DNA from: DASUGC01 sp035606665
Lineage (GTDB): Bacteria; Acidobacteriota; Vicinamibacteria; Vicinamibacterales; SCN-69-37
DNA: 64,000 bases
Direction of reading: 5' to 3'
Assembly (NCBI GenBank): GCA_035606665.1
Contig: DATNEY010000038.1
Location: 1 to 64,000, forward strand
Each line of letters starts with the position of its first letter. Position 1 is the first letter of the stretch. Position numbers and translations under genes: made by a program. The notes under the pieces were generated by a model that was given only the letters and a program-made list of their open reading frames with translations, was not told the DNA's origin and searched no databases. Positions 53,180 through 61,089 of this stretch are shown piece by piece.

Positions 53180-54352
53180 ATGCCTGAGACCATCAGCCGT
53201 CGCAGTGTCTTGAAGACCGGAGCGGCAGCCGGAGCGCTCGCCGCGCTTGGTTGGCCGGACTGGCTGCTGCCGGCCCTCGCGCAGGGCGACGCGGTGGTGC
53301 CGTTCAGCGACATTCCGGCGACCTTCGCGACGAATCCGAGCGAGCTCGTCCGTGTTCTCGACATCCGGCGGATTGATCTCAATGCGCCCATAACGCCCAA
53401 GGACCAGTTCTTCACGCTCCAGCATTACGGGCAACCCACGATCGATCCGGCGGCCTGGCGCCTCGGCATCGACGGACTCGTCGACAAGCCGTTGTCACTC
53501 GGTCTCGATGAAATCAGAAAGATGGGAACCACCGAGCTTGTCGCGGGCTTCGAGTGTTCAGGGAACGGTCCGGGCCGCGTGAACGGCCTGGCCAGCAATG
53601 GCCGCTGGACCGGCGTGCCGCTCAGAACCGTGCTCGCTCGCGCCGGCGTCAAACCTGATGCGGACGAGGTCGTGTTCTTCGGCGCCGATCGCGGCGAGGA
53701 GGACGTGGACTTTCGTGGCCGCATGATCAAAGTCACGCAACAGTTCGGCCGCAGCCTCTCGGTGGCGGACGCGATCCGTCCTGAACCGTTTCTCGCGCAC
53801 GCGCTCAACGGCGAGCCCCTCACGAAGAATCAGGGTTTCCCGATTCGCCTGATCGTTCCAGGCTGGTACGGCGTGGCGAACGTGAAATGGTTGTCGGAAA
53901 TCCACGTGCAGCGCGGCCGGTACCTCGGCAAGTTTCAGGCGCGGTGGTATCGGACGCTCCGCGGCGAGACGATCAACGGCGAAGTGAAGTTCACCGAAGC
54001 TGAAATCAGCCGCCAGCAGCTGAAGTCCGTCGTCGCTCGCGTGACCCGCGGCGACGCCGCAAATCGGATCAACGTCCTTGGCTTTGTGCTGACCGACGGG
54101 ACACCCGTGAAGTCCGTCGATGTGCGAGTCGACGATGGGCCGTGGCGTCCGGCGGTGCTGGATGCAACGAACACGCGGTTTTCCTGGAAGCTGTTCTCGT
54201 GCCGAGGCGTGGAGGCGACGCCTGGTGAACATACCGTCGTGTCGCGCGTCACCGATGCGAACGGGCGGGTTCAGCCGACCGCGACGGAGCTCGAGGCCAA
54301 ACTCACGGCACTCGAGAACAACGCGCAGTGGCCGCGCAAGATTCAAATCTGA
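53180..54352 (+). CDS. Tat-exported sulfite-oxidase-family molybdopterin enzyme (SoxC/SorA-like)
   Basis: 390 aa. Twin-arginine signal SRRSVLK with hydrophobic core (1-35). Mo-cofactor domain with the ligand Cys126 (GFECSGNG), WTGVPLR, FHGADRG-like FFGADRGEE, KNQGFPIRLIVPGWYGVANVKWL, and a C-terminal Ig-like dimerisation domain (about 285-385) ending in KIQI. No heme domain is fused. It is probably a periplasmic sulfite:acceptor oxidoreductase passing electrons to a cytochrome c, though the substrate is not proven. The VOC gene begins 2 bp after its stop. Confidence 0.93.
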   Translation: MPETISRRSVLKTGAAAGALAALGWPDWLLPALAQGDAVVPFSDIPATFATNPSELVRVLDIRRIDLNAPITPKDQFFTLQHYGQPTIDPAAWRLGIDGLVDKPLSLGLDEIRKMGTTELVAGFECSGNGPGRVNGLASNGRWTGVPLRTVLARAGVKPDADEVVFFGADRGEEDVDFRGRMIKVTQQFGRSLSVADAIRPEPFLAHALNGEPLTKNQGFPIRLIVPGWYGVANVKWLSEIHVQRGRYLGKFQARWYRTLRGETINGEVKFTEAEISRQQLKSVVARVTRGDAANRINVLGFVLTDGTPVKSVDVRVDDGPWRPAVLDATNTRFSWKLFSCRGVEATPGEHTVVSRVTDANGRVQPTATELEAKLTALENNAQWPRKIQI

Positions 54353-54354
54353 GC

Positions 54355-54996
54355 ATGGCTGATCCGGTTGTTCCCGAGGTCGAATGCGACAGGCAGCACC
54401 CGGAGCTGCGGGTCGCGGATCTTCCGGCCGCGGTCGAGTTCTATACAAGGAAGTTGGGTTTTCAGATCGGTTTCACATGGGGCACGCCTCCCGAACTGGC
54501 CGGTGTGAATCTTGGCAACGTGCAGATCTTCCTGGAGGTTGGCACACCGGCACCTCAGGGATGCGCGCTCTACTTCGTGGTCGGCAATGCCGACGAGCTT
54601 TTCGAGTACCAGCGAGCAAATGGAGTCGAGATTCTTCTACCGCCCGGGGATCGCGTGTACGGGCTGCGCGACTATCGTGTCCGCGATTTGAACGGGTACG
54701 AACTGTCGTTCGGCCATCACATCTTCAATGACGGCCCCGCAGTGGAGATCGAGCGCGTCGATGTTCCCGTGCGTCTCGAGAAGCGACTGGCAGCGCTGCT
54801 CCAGGATCTGGCGGAGTTCAAGCACATGAGCGTCACGGGTTGTCTCGAAGAGACGCTCCTTCACACGCTCGAAGGCGTTGGCCCGCACACGAAAGCCGAT
54901 CTCCGGCAGATCGAAAAGCTGAAGAAGAAACACGGGATCGACTACGACAGCCACGCGAGCTATCGCTTCGTGGAAAAAGGCCCGTCCCGCGGCTGA
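54355..54996 (+). CDS. VOC-domain protein with C-terminal helical extension
   Basis: 213 aa. An N-terminal VOC domain (about 15-130; LRVADLPAAVEFYTRKLGFQIGF, FVVGNADELFEYQRANGVEIL, YRVRDLNGYELSFGHH) resembles bleomycin-resistance-type binding proteins. A helical tail (about 145-213; LEKRLAALLQDLAEFKHMSVTGCLEETLLHTLE) is not part of the VOC fold and resembles a ribbon/helix or regulatory appendage. The start 2 bp after the Mo-enzyme stop implies coupling. Confidence 0.82.
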   Translation: MADPVVPEVECDRQHPELRVADLPAAVEFYTRKLGFQIGFTWGTPPELAGVNLGNVQIFLEVGTPAPQGCALYFVVGNADELFEYQRANGVEILLPPGDRVYGLRDYRVRDLNGYELSFGHHIFNDGPAVEIERVDVPVRLEKRLAALLQDLAEFKHMSVTGCLEETLLHTLEGVGPHTKADLRQIEKLKKKHGIDYDSHASYRFVEKGPSRG

Positions 54997-54997
54997 G

Positions 54998-55777
54998 ATG
55001 CGAATCGTCGTTCCAGGTCTTGTCGTTGCAGCCGCGCTCGCGCTTGGCGGTCTGTTCGTGCTGGTGCGCCAATCGCGTACGAGACCCTCTTCCCTTCCAC
55101 TTCCGGTCGCGGCCTTCCCCCTCGCTTTGCTGCTGCTCGTCGCGCCGGTGTTGCTCGTTGCGATCCAGACGATTCGTGACTTTCAGGCCATCGGCGTTTC
55201 CGGGCAGGCGACTTTCAACACGGCGGCCGGCGTGGCGATGTCGATGGTTCGTCCTGCCTGGGCGGGTTGCTTTGGGTTTGTCGTCATTCTGGCCGTGGCG
55301 AATGTCCTCGACTGGTTCGGTATGAGCGAAGTTGATCCAGCCGAGGCGGGTCAGGCCGTCCCCAAACCGTGGGCGCCGTGGATCGCGACCTTCACGACCA
55401 GCCTTCTCGTGCCGGCTGCTTCGCTCGTCTACTTCGCCAGGAACACCGCGGGACTCATGATGGAAATCGCAGCGGTGATGAAGGTGGCCGTCCCGGGCAT
55501 GACGATTGCCGGTCTCAGCGTTGACCGGGTGAGTCAGATGATGGCGAATCGATTGGTCCTGGCCACGCTCGGAGGCGGGTCGATCGTGGTCGTCGTGCTG
55601 GGCGCCTCGGTGGCCGCCGTCGCCGCGCATCGATTCGGATCGTCCTCGGTGGCGATGACCCGCGTCTCTCGCGTGGTTACGATCGTCGGCGGCATCGTTG
55701 GTATCTGGTTGCTCGTTCTGCTCACGATCGACATCCGATCGATCGCCAGGGCCGCCGCGGCATCGGTGAGCCTGTGA
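54998..55777 (+). CDS. Polytopic membrane protein, MotA/TolQ-like in outline
   Basis: 259 aa with about five membrane helices (1-22, 33-58, 80-103, 125-148 and 230-255) and a long loop around 150-190. It overlaps nothing and starts 1 bp after the VOC gene. No family is named with confidence. The three-gene run Mo enzyme-VOC-membrane protein is likely one operon. It is convergent with the SGNH hydrolase, with a 4-bp gap. Confidence 0.68.
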   Translation: MRIVVPGLVVAAALALGGLFVLVRQSRTRPSSLPLPVAAFPLALLLLVAPVLLVAIQTIRDFQAIGVSGQATFNTAAGVAMSMVRPAWAGCFGFVVILAVANVLDWFGMSEVDPAEAGQAVPKPWAPWIATFTTSLLVPAASLVYFARNTAGLMMEIAAVMKVAVPGMTIAGLSVDRVSQMMANRLVLATLGGGSIVVVVLGASVAAVAAHRFGSSSVAMTRVSRVVTIVGGIVGIWLLVLLTIDIRSIARAAAASVSL

Positions 55778-55781
55778 CGCG

Positions 55782-56768
55782 CTACTTCAGCAGTGCTGCC
55801 AGCTTGTCCTTCACGGCCTCGCCCCAGATCTCATAGCCGTAAGCCATCGGATGCAGGTTGTCCGGACGGAATGCATTCGGCAGGAAGACGCCCTTCTCAT
55901 CCAGGAACTTCGCGCCGATGTCCATGAAGAACACGTGCCGGCCATCGTCCAGCTTCGCGATGATGCGGTTGATCTCCGCGATCTTGTCGCGCACGGGATC
56001 ACCGGGCACGTTCCGCGGGAAAATCGCCAGCAACAGGATCTTCGCAGCCGGGAAGTCTTTCCGCATCTCGAGCACGATCGCGCCGATGCCCTCGGCGATT
56101 TCAGGAGCCGTGTGGCCGCCGGTATTGTTCGTGCCGATCATCAGCATCACGGCTTTCGGCTGGAAGCCCTGACCCTCGCCATTCTTGAGGCCCCATAGCA
56201 CGCCCTGGGTGGTGTCGCCCGCCACCGCGAAGTTCGCGGTCCTGATGTTCCCGAAGTACTTCTCGAACACGCGCTTGTTGTCGTCGTTCTGCACCCACCA
56301 GTCGGTGATCGAGTCGCCATGAAGCAGCAGATCGATGCCGCCCTTCCGCGCGGCCTCGACGAAGCCCTCATGCCGCGGGCCCATCCGCTGCGGTGTCTGT
56401 GTGAACGTCGCCGCCGTGTTGAGACGAGGCGGCTGCAGCGTGAAGAGCGACTCGTACTTCTTCAGGAGCGCCTTCGCATTCGATTTGTCGGCGTCGATCA
56501 GGCGGTGGATGGCTTCGTTGAGCCGTGCGAGCTCCTCCGGCGCGGGACGCAGCATTGCCACTTCCGGTGGTACCGGCGCCGAGGGGCCGATCACGACGGG
56601 CGCGAGACCGCGACCCGTCTGGCCTCGCCCGGCCGCGGGCGTCTGCGGCGCCCCTGCTTGAGCGGCCCCCGCCTGCGTGGCGCCGGCCCCCTGGGCGTGG
56701 GTTTCCACGAGTCCGATTGCCGCAACGCTCACGCTCAGGAATAACGCCAGGAAATGTCGGCTGGGCAT
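55782..56768 (-). CDS. Exported SGNH/GDSL hydrolase (PAF-acetylhydrolase-like)
   Basis: 328 aa from ATG 56768, supported by a -10 box 7 nt upstream and a signal peptide (1-25). An Ala/Gln/Gly-rich spacer (26-55) and a helical region precede the SGNH core: block I GDSITDWW (Ser nucleophile), block II Gly in VAGDTTQGVLWGL, block III MIGTNNTGG (Asn) and block V DNLHP (Asp, His). It resembles PAF acetylhydrolase gamma-type esterases. It is a likely periplasmic esterase or glycan deacetylase. Confidence 0.92.
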   Translation of the reverse strand: MPSRHFLALFLSVSVAAIGLVETHAQGAGATQAGAAQAGAPQTPAAGRGQTGRGLAPVVIGPSAPVPPEVAMLRPAPEELARLNEAIHRLIDADKSNAKALLKKYESLFTLQPPRLNTAATFTQTPQRMGPRHEGFVEAARKGGIDLLLHGDSITDWWVQNDDNKRVFEKYFGNIRTANFAVAGDTTQGVLWGLKNGEGQGFQPKAVMLMIGTNNTGGHTAPEIAEGIGAIVLEMRKDFPAAKILLLAIFPRNVPGDPVRDKIAEINRIIAKLDDGRHVFFMDIGAKFLDEKGVFLPNAFRPDNLHPMAYGYEIWGEAVKDKLAALLK

Positions 56769-56775
56769 GGGGCAG

Positions 56776-56781
56776 AATCTA
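56776..56781 (-). promoter_or_regulatory. -10 box of the leaderless SGNH hydrolase gene
   Basis: TAGATT on the minus strand ends 7 nt before ATG 56768. This excludes the longer upstream frame that opens at 56921. Confidence 0.6.
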
Positions 56782-56806
56782 ACACGCCTCGGAACGGCCG
56801 AACACG

Positions 56807-57346
56807 ATGAATGCAGCCTGGCACACGCGCAATCCGATGCCCAAGAACGCATCAATCGCGCAGCGAGTGAAGTGGCACACGGCGCACGCGAAGGCGTGCG
56901 CGTGCCGCCCAATCCCCGCATCCCTCTCGGCGCACATGAAGAGGTCGGGCTACTCCGGTACGCCGCTTGCTGCCAAGCTCGGGTTCAAGGCCGGGCAGAC
57001 GGCCCTGATCCTCGGCGAGCCCGTCAACTACGCGTCACTCGTGGGGCCGGCGCTGCGCGATCTCAAACGCGCCAAGTCACCCGGGCCCAGCGTCGATGTC
57101 GTGCACATCTTTACCGCGCAGCGCTCCCGGCTGGCCAGCGCCCTTCTCGATTTCCGGCGCATCCTCGGCCCGGCGGCAGTCATCTGGGTCTCGTGGCCGA
57201 AGAAGGCGTCAGGCGTGCGGACGGACATCACCGAAGACACCATTCGCGACGTGGCGCTGCCAATCGGGTTCGTGGATGTCAAGGTCTGTGCGGTGGATGA
57301 CATCTGGTCGGGCCTCAAACTCGTATTGAGAAAAGAACTTCGCTAG
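56807..57346 (+). CDS. DUF3052 family protein with N-terminal extension
   Basis: 179 aa. The core from about residue 44 is DUF3052: MKRSGYSGTPLAAKLGFKAGQ, DVVHIFTAQRSRLASALLDFR, VIWVSWPKKASGVRTDITEDTIRDVALPIGFVDVKVCAVDDIWSGLKLVLR. Preceding it is a basic, Cys-containing stretch (SIAQRVKWHTAHAKACACRPIPASL) not typical of the core family. ATG 56807, ATG 56837 and ATG 56936 are all possible starts. Function unknown. It is divergent from the SGNH gene. Confidence 0.85.
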   Translation: MNAAWHTRNPMPKNASIAQRVKWHTAHAKACACRPIPASLSAHMKRSGYSGTPLAAKLGFKAGQTALILGEPVNYASLVGPALRDLKRAKSPGPSVDVVHIFTAQRSRLASALLDFRRILGPAAVIWVSWPKKASGVRTDITEDTIRDVALPIGFVDVKVCAVDDIWSGLKLVLRKELR

Positions 57347-57361
57347 CGCCGGAGGCCGCTC

Positions 57362-58282
57362 ATGAAGCCGAGACTTGTCCCGCTCCTTGTCATCGTCACT
57401 GTAGCCGCCGCGGCTACAGCCGCGATCGTCGCCAGGCAGTCTCGTGGCCCGGCCGACCTCGCGAACGCGCCTGTCGCGCCCGGGGCGATTCGCGTCGCGT
57501 ACGGAACGGATCCACTGCAGTTCGGGGAACTCCGTCTCCCGGCGGGGAAGGGTCCATACCCCCTGGCAATCGTGATTCACGGCGGTTGCTGGGTCTCGGA
57601 ACTTGGCAAGATGGATCCCCGCGCGGTCGCAATCGACAACATGCGGCCCATGGCTGCCGCGCTCACCGAGGCCGGCGTCGCAACGTGGAACATCGAGTAC
57701 CGCCGCGTCGGCAACGCCGGCGGAGGGTGGCCAGGGACGTTTCGTGACGTGGCCGCGGGCGCCGACATGGTGCGCGCGCTCGCGCGCGATCATGCGCTCG
57801 ATCTGAAGCGCGTCATCACGATCGGGCACTCGGCCGGCGGCCACTTCGCGCTCTGGCTCGCCGCGCGGCCTCGCATTGCCGCCTCGAGTGAGTTGTACAA
57901 GAAGGATCCGCTGCCGCTGGCCGGCGCCATCAACCTCGACGGTCCTGGAGATCTGCGCGCGATGCGTGAAGCGCAGGAACAAATCTGCGGCCGCGGTGTC
58001 ATCGACGAATTGATGGGCGGCGCGCCGGAGACTCAACCGGATCGCTATCGCGCGGCATCACCGGCCGACCTCATTCCCCTTGGCGTGGCCACCGAGTCCC
58101 TCACCGGAAGGGCGTTCGGCGCGCAAAACGCGGCCTATGAAGCTGCCGCCAGGGCGAAGGGCGATCGCGCCGGGGCGATCGCCATCCCCACGGCGACGCA
58201 CTTCGTGTTCATCGATCCGCAGTCGACGGTGTGGCCGCAGGTTGCCGCGACAGTGAAGCGTCTTCTGGGGATGGCGCCTTGA
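57362..58282 (+). CDS. Exported alpha/beta-hydrolase (esterase / kynurenine-formamidase-like)
   Basis: 306 aa. Signal anchor (1-25) after GGAGG. HGGCW oxyanion motif, nucleophile elbow GHSAGG, Asp region near LTGRAFG and catalytic His in TATHFVFIDP. It resembles BD-FAE/kynurenine formamidase-type esterases that act on small esters or amides; the real substrate is unknown. Starts 15 bp after the DUF3052 gene. Its 3' end overlaps the convergent MFS gene by 74 bp. Confidence 0.88.
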   Translation: MKPRLVPLLVIVTVAAAATAAIVARQSRGPADLANAPVAPGAIRVAYGTDPLQFGELRLPAGKGPYPLAIVIHGGCWVSELGKMDPRAVAIDNMRPMAAALTEAGVATWNIEYRRVGNAGGGWPGTFRDVAAGADMVRALARDHALDLKRVITIGHSAGGHFALWLAARPRIAASSELYKKDPLPLAGAINLDGPGDLRAMREAQEQICGRGVIDELMGGAPETQPDRYRAASPADLIPLGVATESLTGRAFGAQNAAYEAAARAKGDRAGAIAIPTATHFVFIDPQSTVWPQVAATVKRLLGMAP

Positions 58283-59495
58283 CGATCGCGGCCGCCACCG
58301 CGACGACGCCGATCGCGACCGCGAGCACCCTGAACATTCCCGCGTAACTGCCCGTGAGCTCCACCGAGCGCGCGAGCAGCCACGGTCCGATCGCGGAGGC
58401 GAGCACCGTCGCGGCTTGCGCCGCGCCCTGAATCTGTCCGAGGTACCGCCGGCCGAACACCCGTGACCAGATGCTGAAGAAGAGCACCATCACGAGTCCG
58501 CCGCCGAGACCCATCGCCGTGGCCCACGCCATCACGCCCGCCATCGACGTGATGTGCGGCAGCGCGGCCACGCCGGCGCCAAGCACGCAGAGCGCGGCCG
58601 CCATCAGGCTGCTCAGTGCAACGCGCGCCGCGAGCCATCCGCCGAGGAAGTTGCCGGCGAGCGCCGTCATCGCCGTCACGACCAGCGTCTGGTAGTAGAC
58701 GTCGTGATTGAAGCCGCGCTCGGCCAGGATCGATTCATTGAACAGGCCGACGCCTGAAGCGACGAGACCGTAGAGGGCCGCGCCCGCCGCGAACACCCAG
58801 AACGCGGGCGTGCCGAGCGCCTCGAGCAGCGTGAATCCCTCCAGCGTCCCAGTCGCCTGCGGGGCGGCCTGCCCGGCTTCCGCGCCGCCATCCGCCAGAA
58901 GACCCATCGATTCCGGACCGCGCCGAACGACGAGCCAGGCGATTGGAGCGAGCGCCACGATGAGCGCGATGGCGATCGACATCCACGCGCGACGCCAACC
59001 CCAGCTCTGCACGAGCGATCCCACGACTGGGAACGCGATCATGAAACCCATCGACAGCGTGAGGCTGTAGACCGCCATCGCCGTGTCGATCCGCCGCTTG
59101 AACCAGTGGCCGACCATCGCGATGCTCACCACCGAGAGCGCGCCCTGGCCGATCGCGCGCGTGAGCGCGAGTGCGATCGCCAGATCGACCAGGCCGGACA
59201 CACGGCTCATTGCGGCGACCACGACGCCGAGCGCCACGACTACGACTGTGAGCACGGCCCGCGCGCCGAATCGATCGACGAGCCGGCCGATCCCGAACGC
59301 GCCGATCGCGCCCGCGAGCGTCGCCCAGAAGTTGACGGTGGCGTACGTAACCCGATCGATCTCGAGATCGCTGAGCAGCGGCTCGGTGATGAGACCCAGT
59401 CCCTGCGTCCGGCCCGGCAGCGTGCCGACCATCGCCGCCGCGGCGGCAATGACAATCCACCAGCCGTAGTACGGCCGGGCGGTCCTTTGCGTCAC
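58209..59495 (-). CDS. MFS transporter (OFA/monocarboxylate-like)
   Basis: About 428 aa with 12 membrane helices. RPYYGWWIVIAAAAAMVGT at the first helix is typical of the oxalate/formate antiporter-like MFS group; the conserved GRLVDRFGARAVL loop 2-3 motif follows. The frame opens at GTG 59543, but a -10 box at 59549-59544 puts the transcript start near 59537, downstream of that codon. GTG 59495 is therefore preferred; it overlaps the stop of a 14-codon upstream ORF (GTGA). Probably imports or exchanges a small organic acid. Confidence 0.88.
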   Translation of the reverse strand: MTQRTARPYYGWWIVIAAAAAMVGTLPGRTQGLGLITEPLLSDLEIDRVTYATVNFWATLAGAIGAFGIGRLVDRFGARAVLTVVVVALGVVVAAMSRVSGLVDLAIALALTRAIGQGALSVVSIAMVGHWFKRRIDTAMAVYSLTLSMGFMIAFPVVGSLVQSWGWRRAWMSIAIALIVALAPIAWLVVRRGPESMGLLADGGAEAGQAAPQATGTLEGFTLLEALGTPAFWVFAAGAALYGLVASGVGLFNESILAERGFNHDVYYQTLVVTAMTALAGNFLGGWLAARVALSSLMAAALCVLGAGVAALPHITSMAGVMAWATAMGLGGGLVMVLFFSIWSRVFGRRYLGQIQGAAQAATVLASAIGPWLLARSVELTGSYAGMFRVLAVAIGVVAVAAAIVKAPSPEDASLSRQPAATPSTADR

Positions 59496-59536
59496 GCCAC
59501 GAACCACGGGCTGAGCCCAGGCGTCCAATCGGTCAT
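59492..59536 (-). CDS. Predicted leaderless 14-residue upstream ORF of the MFS gene
   Basis: MTDWTPGLSPWFVA, from ATG 59536 to TGA 59494-59492. The ATG lies 7 nt after the TATGAT -10 box, the spacing used by other leaderless genes here. The stop overlaps the GTG start of the MFS gene. It could couple translation or sense Trp/Pro decoding. Confidence 0.35.
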   Translation of the reverse strand: MTDWTPGLSPWFVA

Positions 59537-59543
59537 GATTCAC

Positions 59544-59553
59544 ATCATAAGAT
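59544..59553. promoter_or_regulatory. Bidirectional promoter with overlapping -10 boxes
   Basis: ATCATAAGAT gives TATGAT on minus (59549-59544, toward the MFS gene) and TAAGAT on plus (59548-59553, toward 59595), sharing TA as at 8120 and 25649. Confidence 0.55.
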
Positions 59554-59594
59554 CCGGGCTATCCGCCGCGGCTCTTGATCCGATACTGGAAGGG

Positions 59595-60023
59595 ATGGCA
59601 CCTCTTCTCCTTGCCCTGCTGATCGGCGCCGGCGTCCCGGCGCAACAGAAGCCGGCGTTCGCCGGCACCTGGATCATTCAGCCTCCGAACAAAGCGGCCG
59701 GCACCGAGCGGGTGATCAAGCAGGGCGCCGGCACCATCAGTATTACTACTTCCGGCAGGACGACGACTTACCAGCTCGACGGCGTCGAACGTCGCGAGGC
59801 GAGGGCAGCGCGCGGCGGTGACGTCGTATTCCTTACGAAGGCCGCATGGGTGGGGAACACGGTGGTCGTCACCGTTTCGACGGCGTACCCCAACAACATG
59901 AAGACCCTTGAGAAAGAGATCTGGTCCATCGACAGCGCGGGCCAGTGGATCGTCGACTTCACCGAAACCGCGGAGGGCCAGCCGCCGCGCACGATGAAGA
60001 TCGTCCATAAGAAGAAGAGCTGA
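59595..60023 (+). CDS. Small exported lipocalin-like protein (paralog of 43470)
   Basis: 142 aa. ATG 59595 follows GGAAGGG closely and lies downstream of the promoter; earlier in-frame starts would be untranscribed. A signal peptide (1-17) precedes FAGTWIIQPPNKAAGTERVIKQG and strands KTLEKEIWSIDSAGQWIVDFTET and MKIVHKK. It has the same beta plan as 43470-43943. Function unknown. The CPBP protease gene follows 12 bp later. Confidence 0.75.
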   Translation: MAPLLLALLIGAGVPAQQKPAFAGTWIIQPPNKAAGTERVIKQGAGTISITTSGRTTTYQLDGVERREARAARGGDVVFLTKAAWVGNTVVVTVSTAYPNNMKTLEKEIWSIDSAGQWIVDFTETAEGQPPRTMKIVHKKKS

Positions 60024-60035
60024 CCGTCCCGCCGG

Positions 60036-60671
60036 ATGCGCGACTACTGGATCCCAATGGTGGTGTTCGGCGCATTGACGATGGGCGAAGCCTACGTCGC
60101 GCCGGAATGGTTTCCCGCGGCCTACATTGCCAAGGCCGTGATCGTAACGACAACGTTGTTGGTGTTCCGTTCGCCGCTGTCGGATATCAGCTTCAACCCG
60201 CGCGTCGTTTTGCCCTCAATTGTGATCGGCCTCGTGGTGTTCGTGGTCTGGGTGGGGCTCGACCGGATCATCGACTACCCGCGGCTCGGCAGCCGCACGA
60301 GCTTCAATCCCCAGCAATTGCACGGATCTGCATGGTGGCCGTCATTCCTGGCTGCCAGACTCTACGGTCTCGTACTCATGGTCCCGGTGATGGAAGAGAT
60401 CTTCTGGCGCTCCTTCCTCCTGCGCTACCTGACCCGGGTTGATTTCACGGCGATCCCCGTCGGCACGTTCTCTGCAATGGCACTGTGGGTGATGGTCGCG
60501 GCCTCTGCGGCCGCCCATCCGGAATGGCTGGCGGCCGTCGTGGCAAGCCTGGCCTATGCGTTGTGGCTGAGGCGGAGCCGCAGTCTGTTCGGCGCAATCG
60601 TCGCGCACGCGGCGACGAACGCCGCGCTCGGCGGCTACGTGCTCGCGACCGGCGAGTGGCACTACTGGTAA
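60036..60671 (+). CDS. CPBP intramembrane protease, exosortase-associated type
   Basis: 211 aa, about seven helices. The catalytic E120-E121-xxx-R125 (VMEEIFWR), H161 (AAHPEW) and H191/N195 (VAHAATN) define the CPBP/Rce1-like glutamic protease family. The C-terminal GGYVLATGEWHYW and the overall length match the 'CAAX prenyl protease-related' subfamily that travels with exosortases and PEP-CTERM proteins. It may process or regulate PEP-CTERM substrates such as the one at 34872. The zinc-ribbon gene follows after 15 bp. Confidence 0.88.
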   Translation: MRDYWIPMVVFGALTMGEAYVAPEWFPAAYIAKAVIVTTTLLVFRSPLSDISFNPRVVLPSIVIGLVVFVVWVGLDRIIDYPRLGSRTSFNPQQLHGSAWWPSFLAARLYGLVLMVPVMEEIFWRSFLLRYLTRVDFTAIPVGTFSAMALWVMVAASAAAHPEWLAAVVASLAYALWLRRSRSLFGAIVAHAATNAALGGYVLATGEWHYW

Positions 60672-60686
60672 AGCGAGGAGATTTCA

Positions 60687-61067
60687 ATGGCAGGTTCAGG
60701 CGCACCCGGCAATCGACGGCAGTGCCCCGAGTGCCGCGTCACGCTGACGCGGTACGAATGGTCGAAGCTGTGGTGGATGTCGTCCGTCATGAGCGGGCGT
60801 CTGGTGCAGCCGTGCAGCGAATGCGGCGCGGCGCTGCGGATGTCCGCGATGGTGCTGCTCTCCACACTGTCCGCGCTCGGCCTCATCGCCGTCGCGGGCA
60901 TCTACGTGTTCAATCCCATCACGCCGCTGCTCGCGATCGCGCTCGTGCTGCTCGGTCTGATGTTGTTCTCGATGATGACAACGCGTCTGGAAATGGTGCC
61001 GTCAACGCGCCGTGGCGTTCCGGCCGACGTAGCTCCGCCATCCAGACAGGAAGCGCCCCGAGTCTAG
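60687..61067 (+). CDS. Zinc-ribbon membrane protein
   Basis: 126 aa. CPEC (13-16) and CSEC (43-46) form a zinc ribbon, followed by two membrane helices (52-72 and 76-95) and a cytoplasmic, Pro-rich tail. GAGGAG precedes ATG 60687. No named family. The position behind the CPBP protease suggests co-expression. Confidence 0.75.
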   Translation: MAGSGAPGNRRQCPECRVTLTRYEWSKLWWMSSVMSGRLVQPCSECGAALRMSAMVLLSTLSALGLIAVAGIYVFNPITPLLAIALVLLGLMLFSMMTTRLEMVPSTRRGVPADVAPPSRQEAPRV

Positions 61068-61077
61068 AAATCGGCGC

Positions 61078-61083
61078 TATGCT
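61078..61083 (+). promoter_or_regulatory. -10 box of a leaderless gene
   Basis: TATGCT ends 6 nt before GTG 61090. Confidence 0.55.
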
Positions 61084-61089
61084 GCTCTT

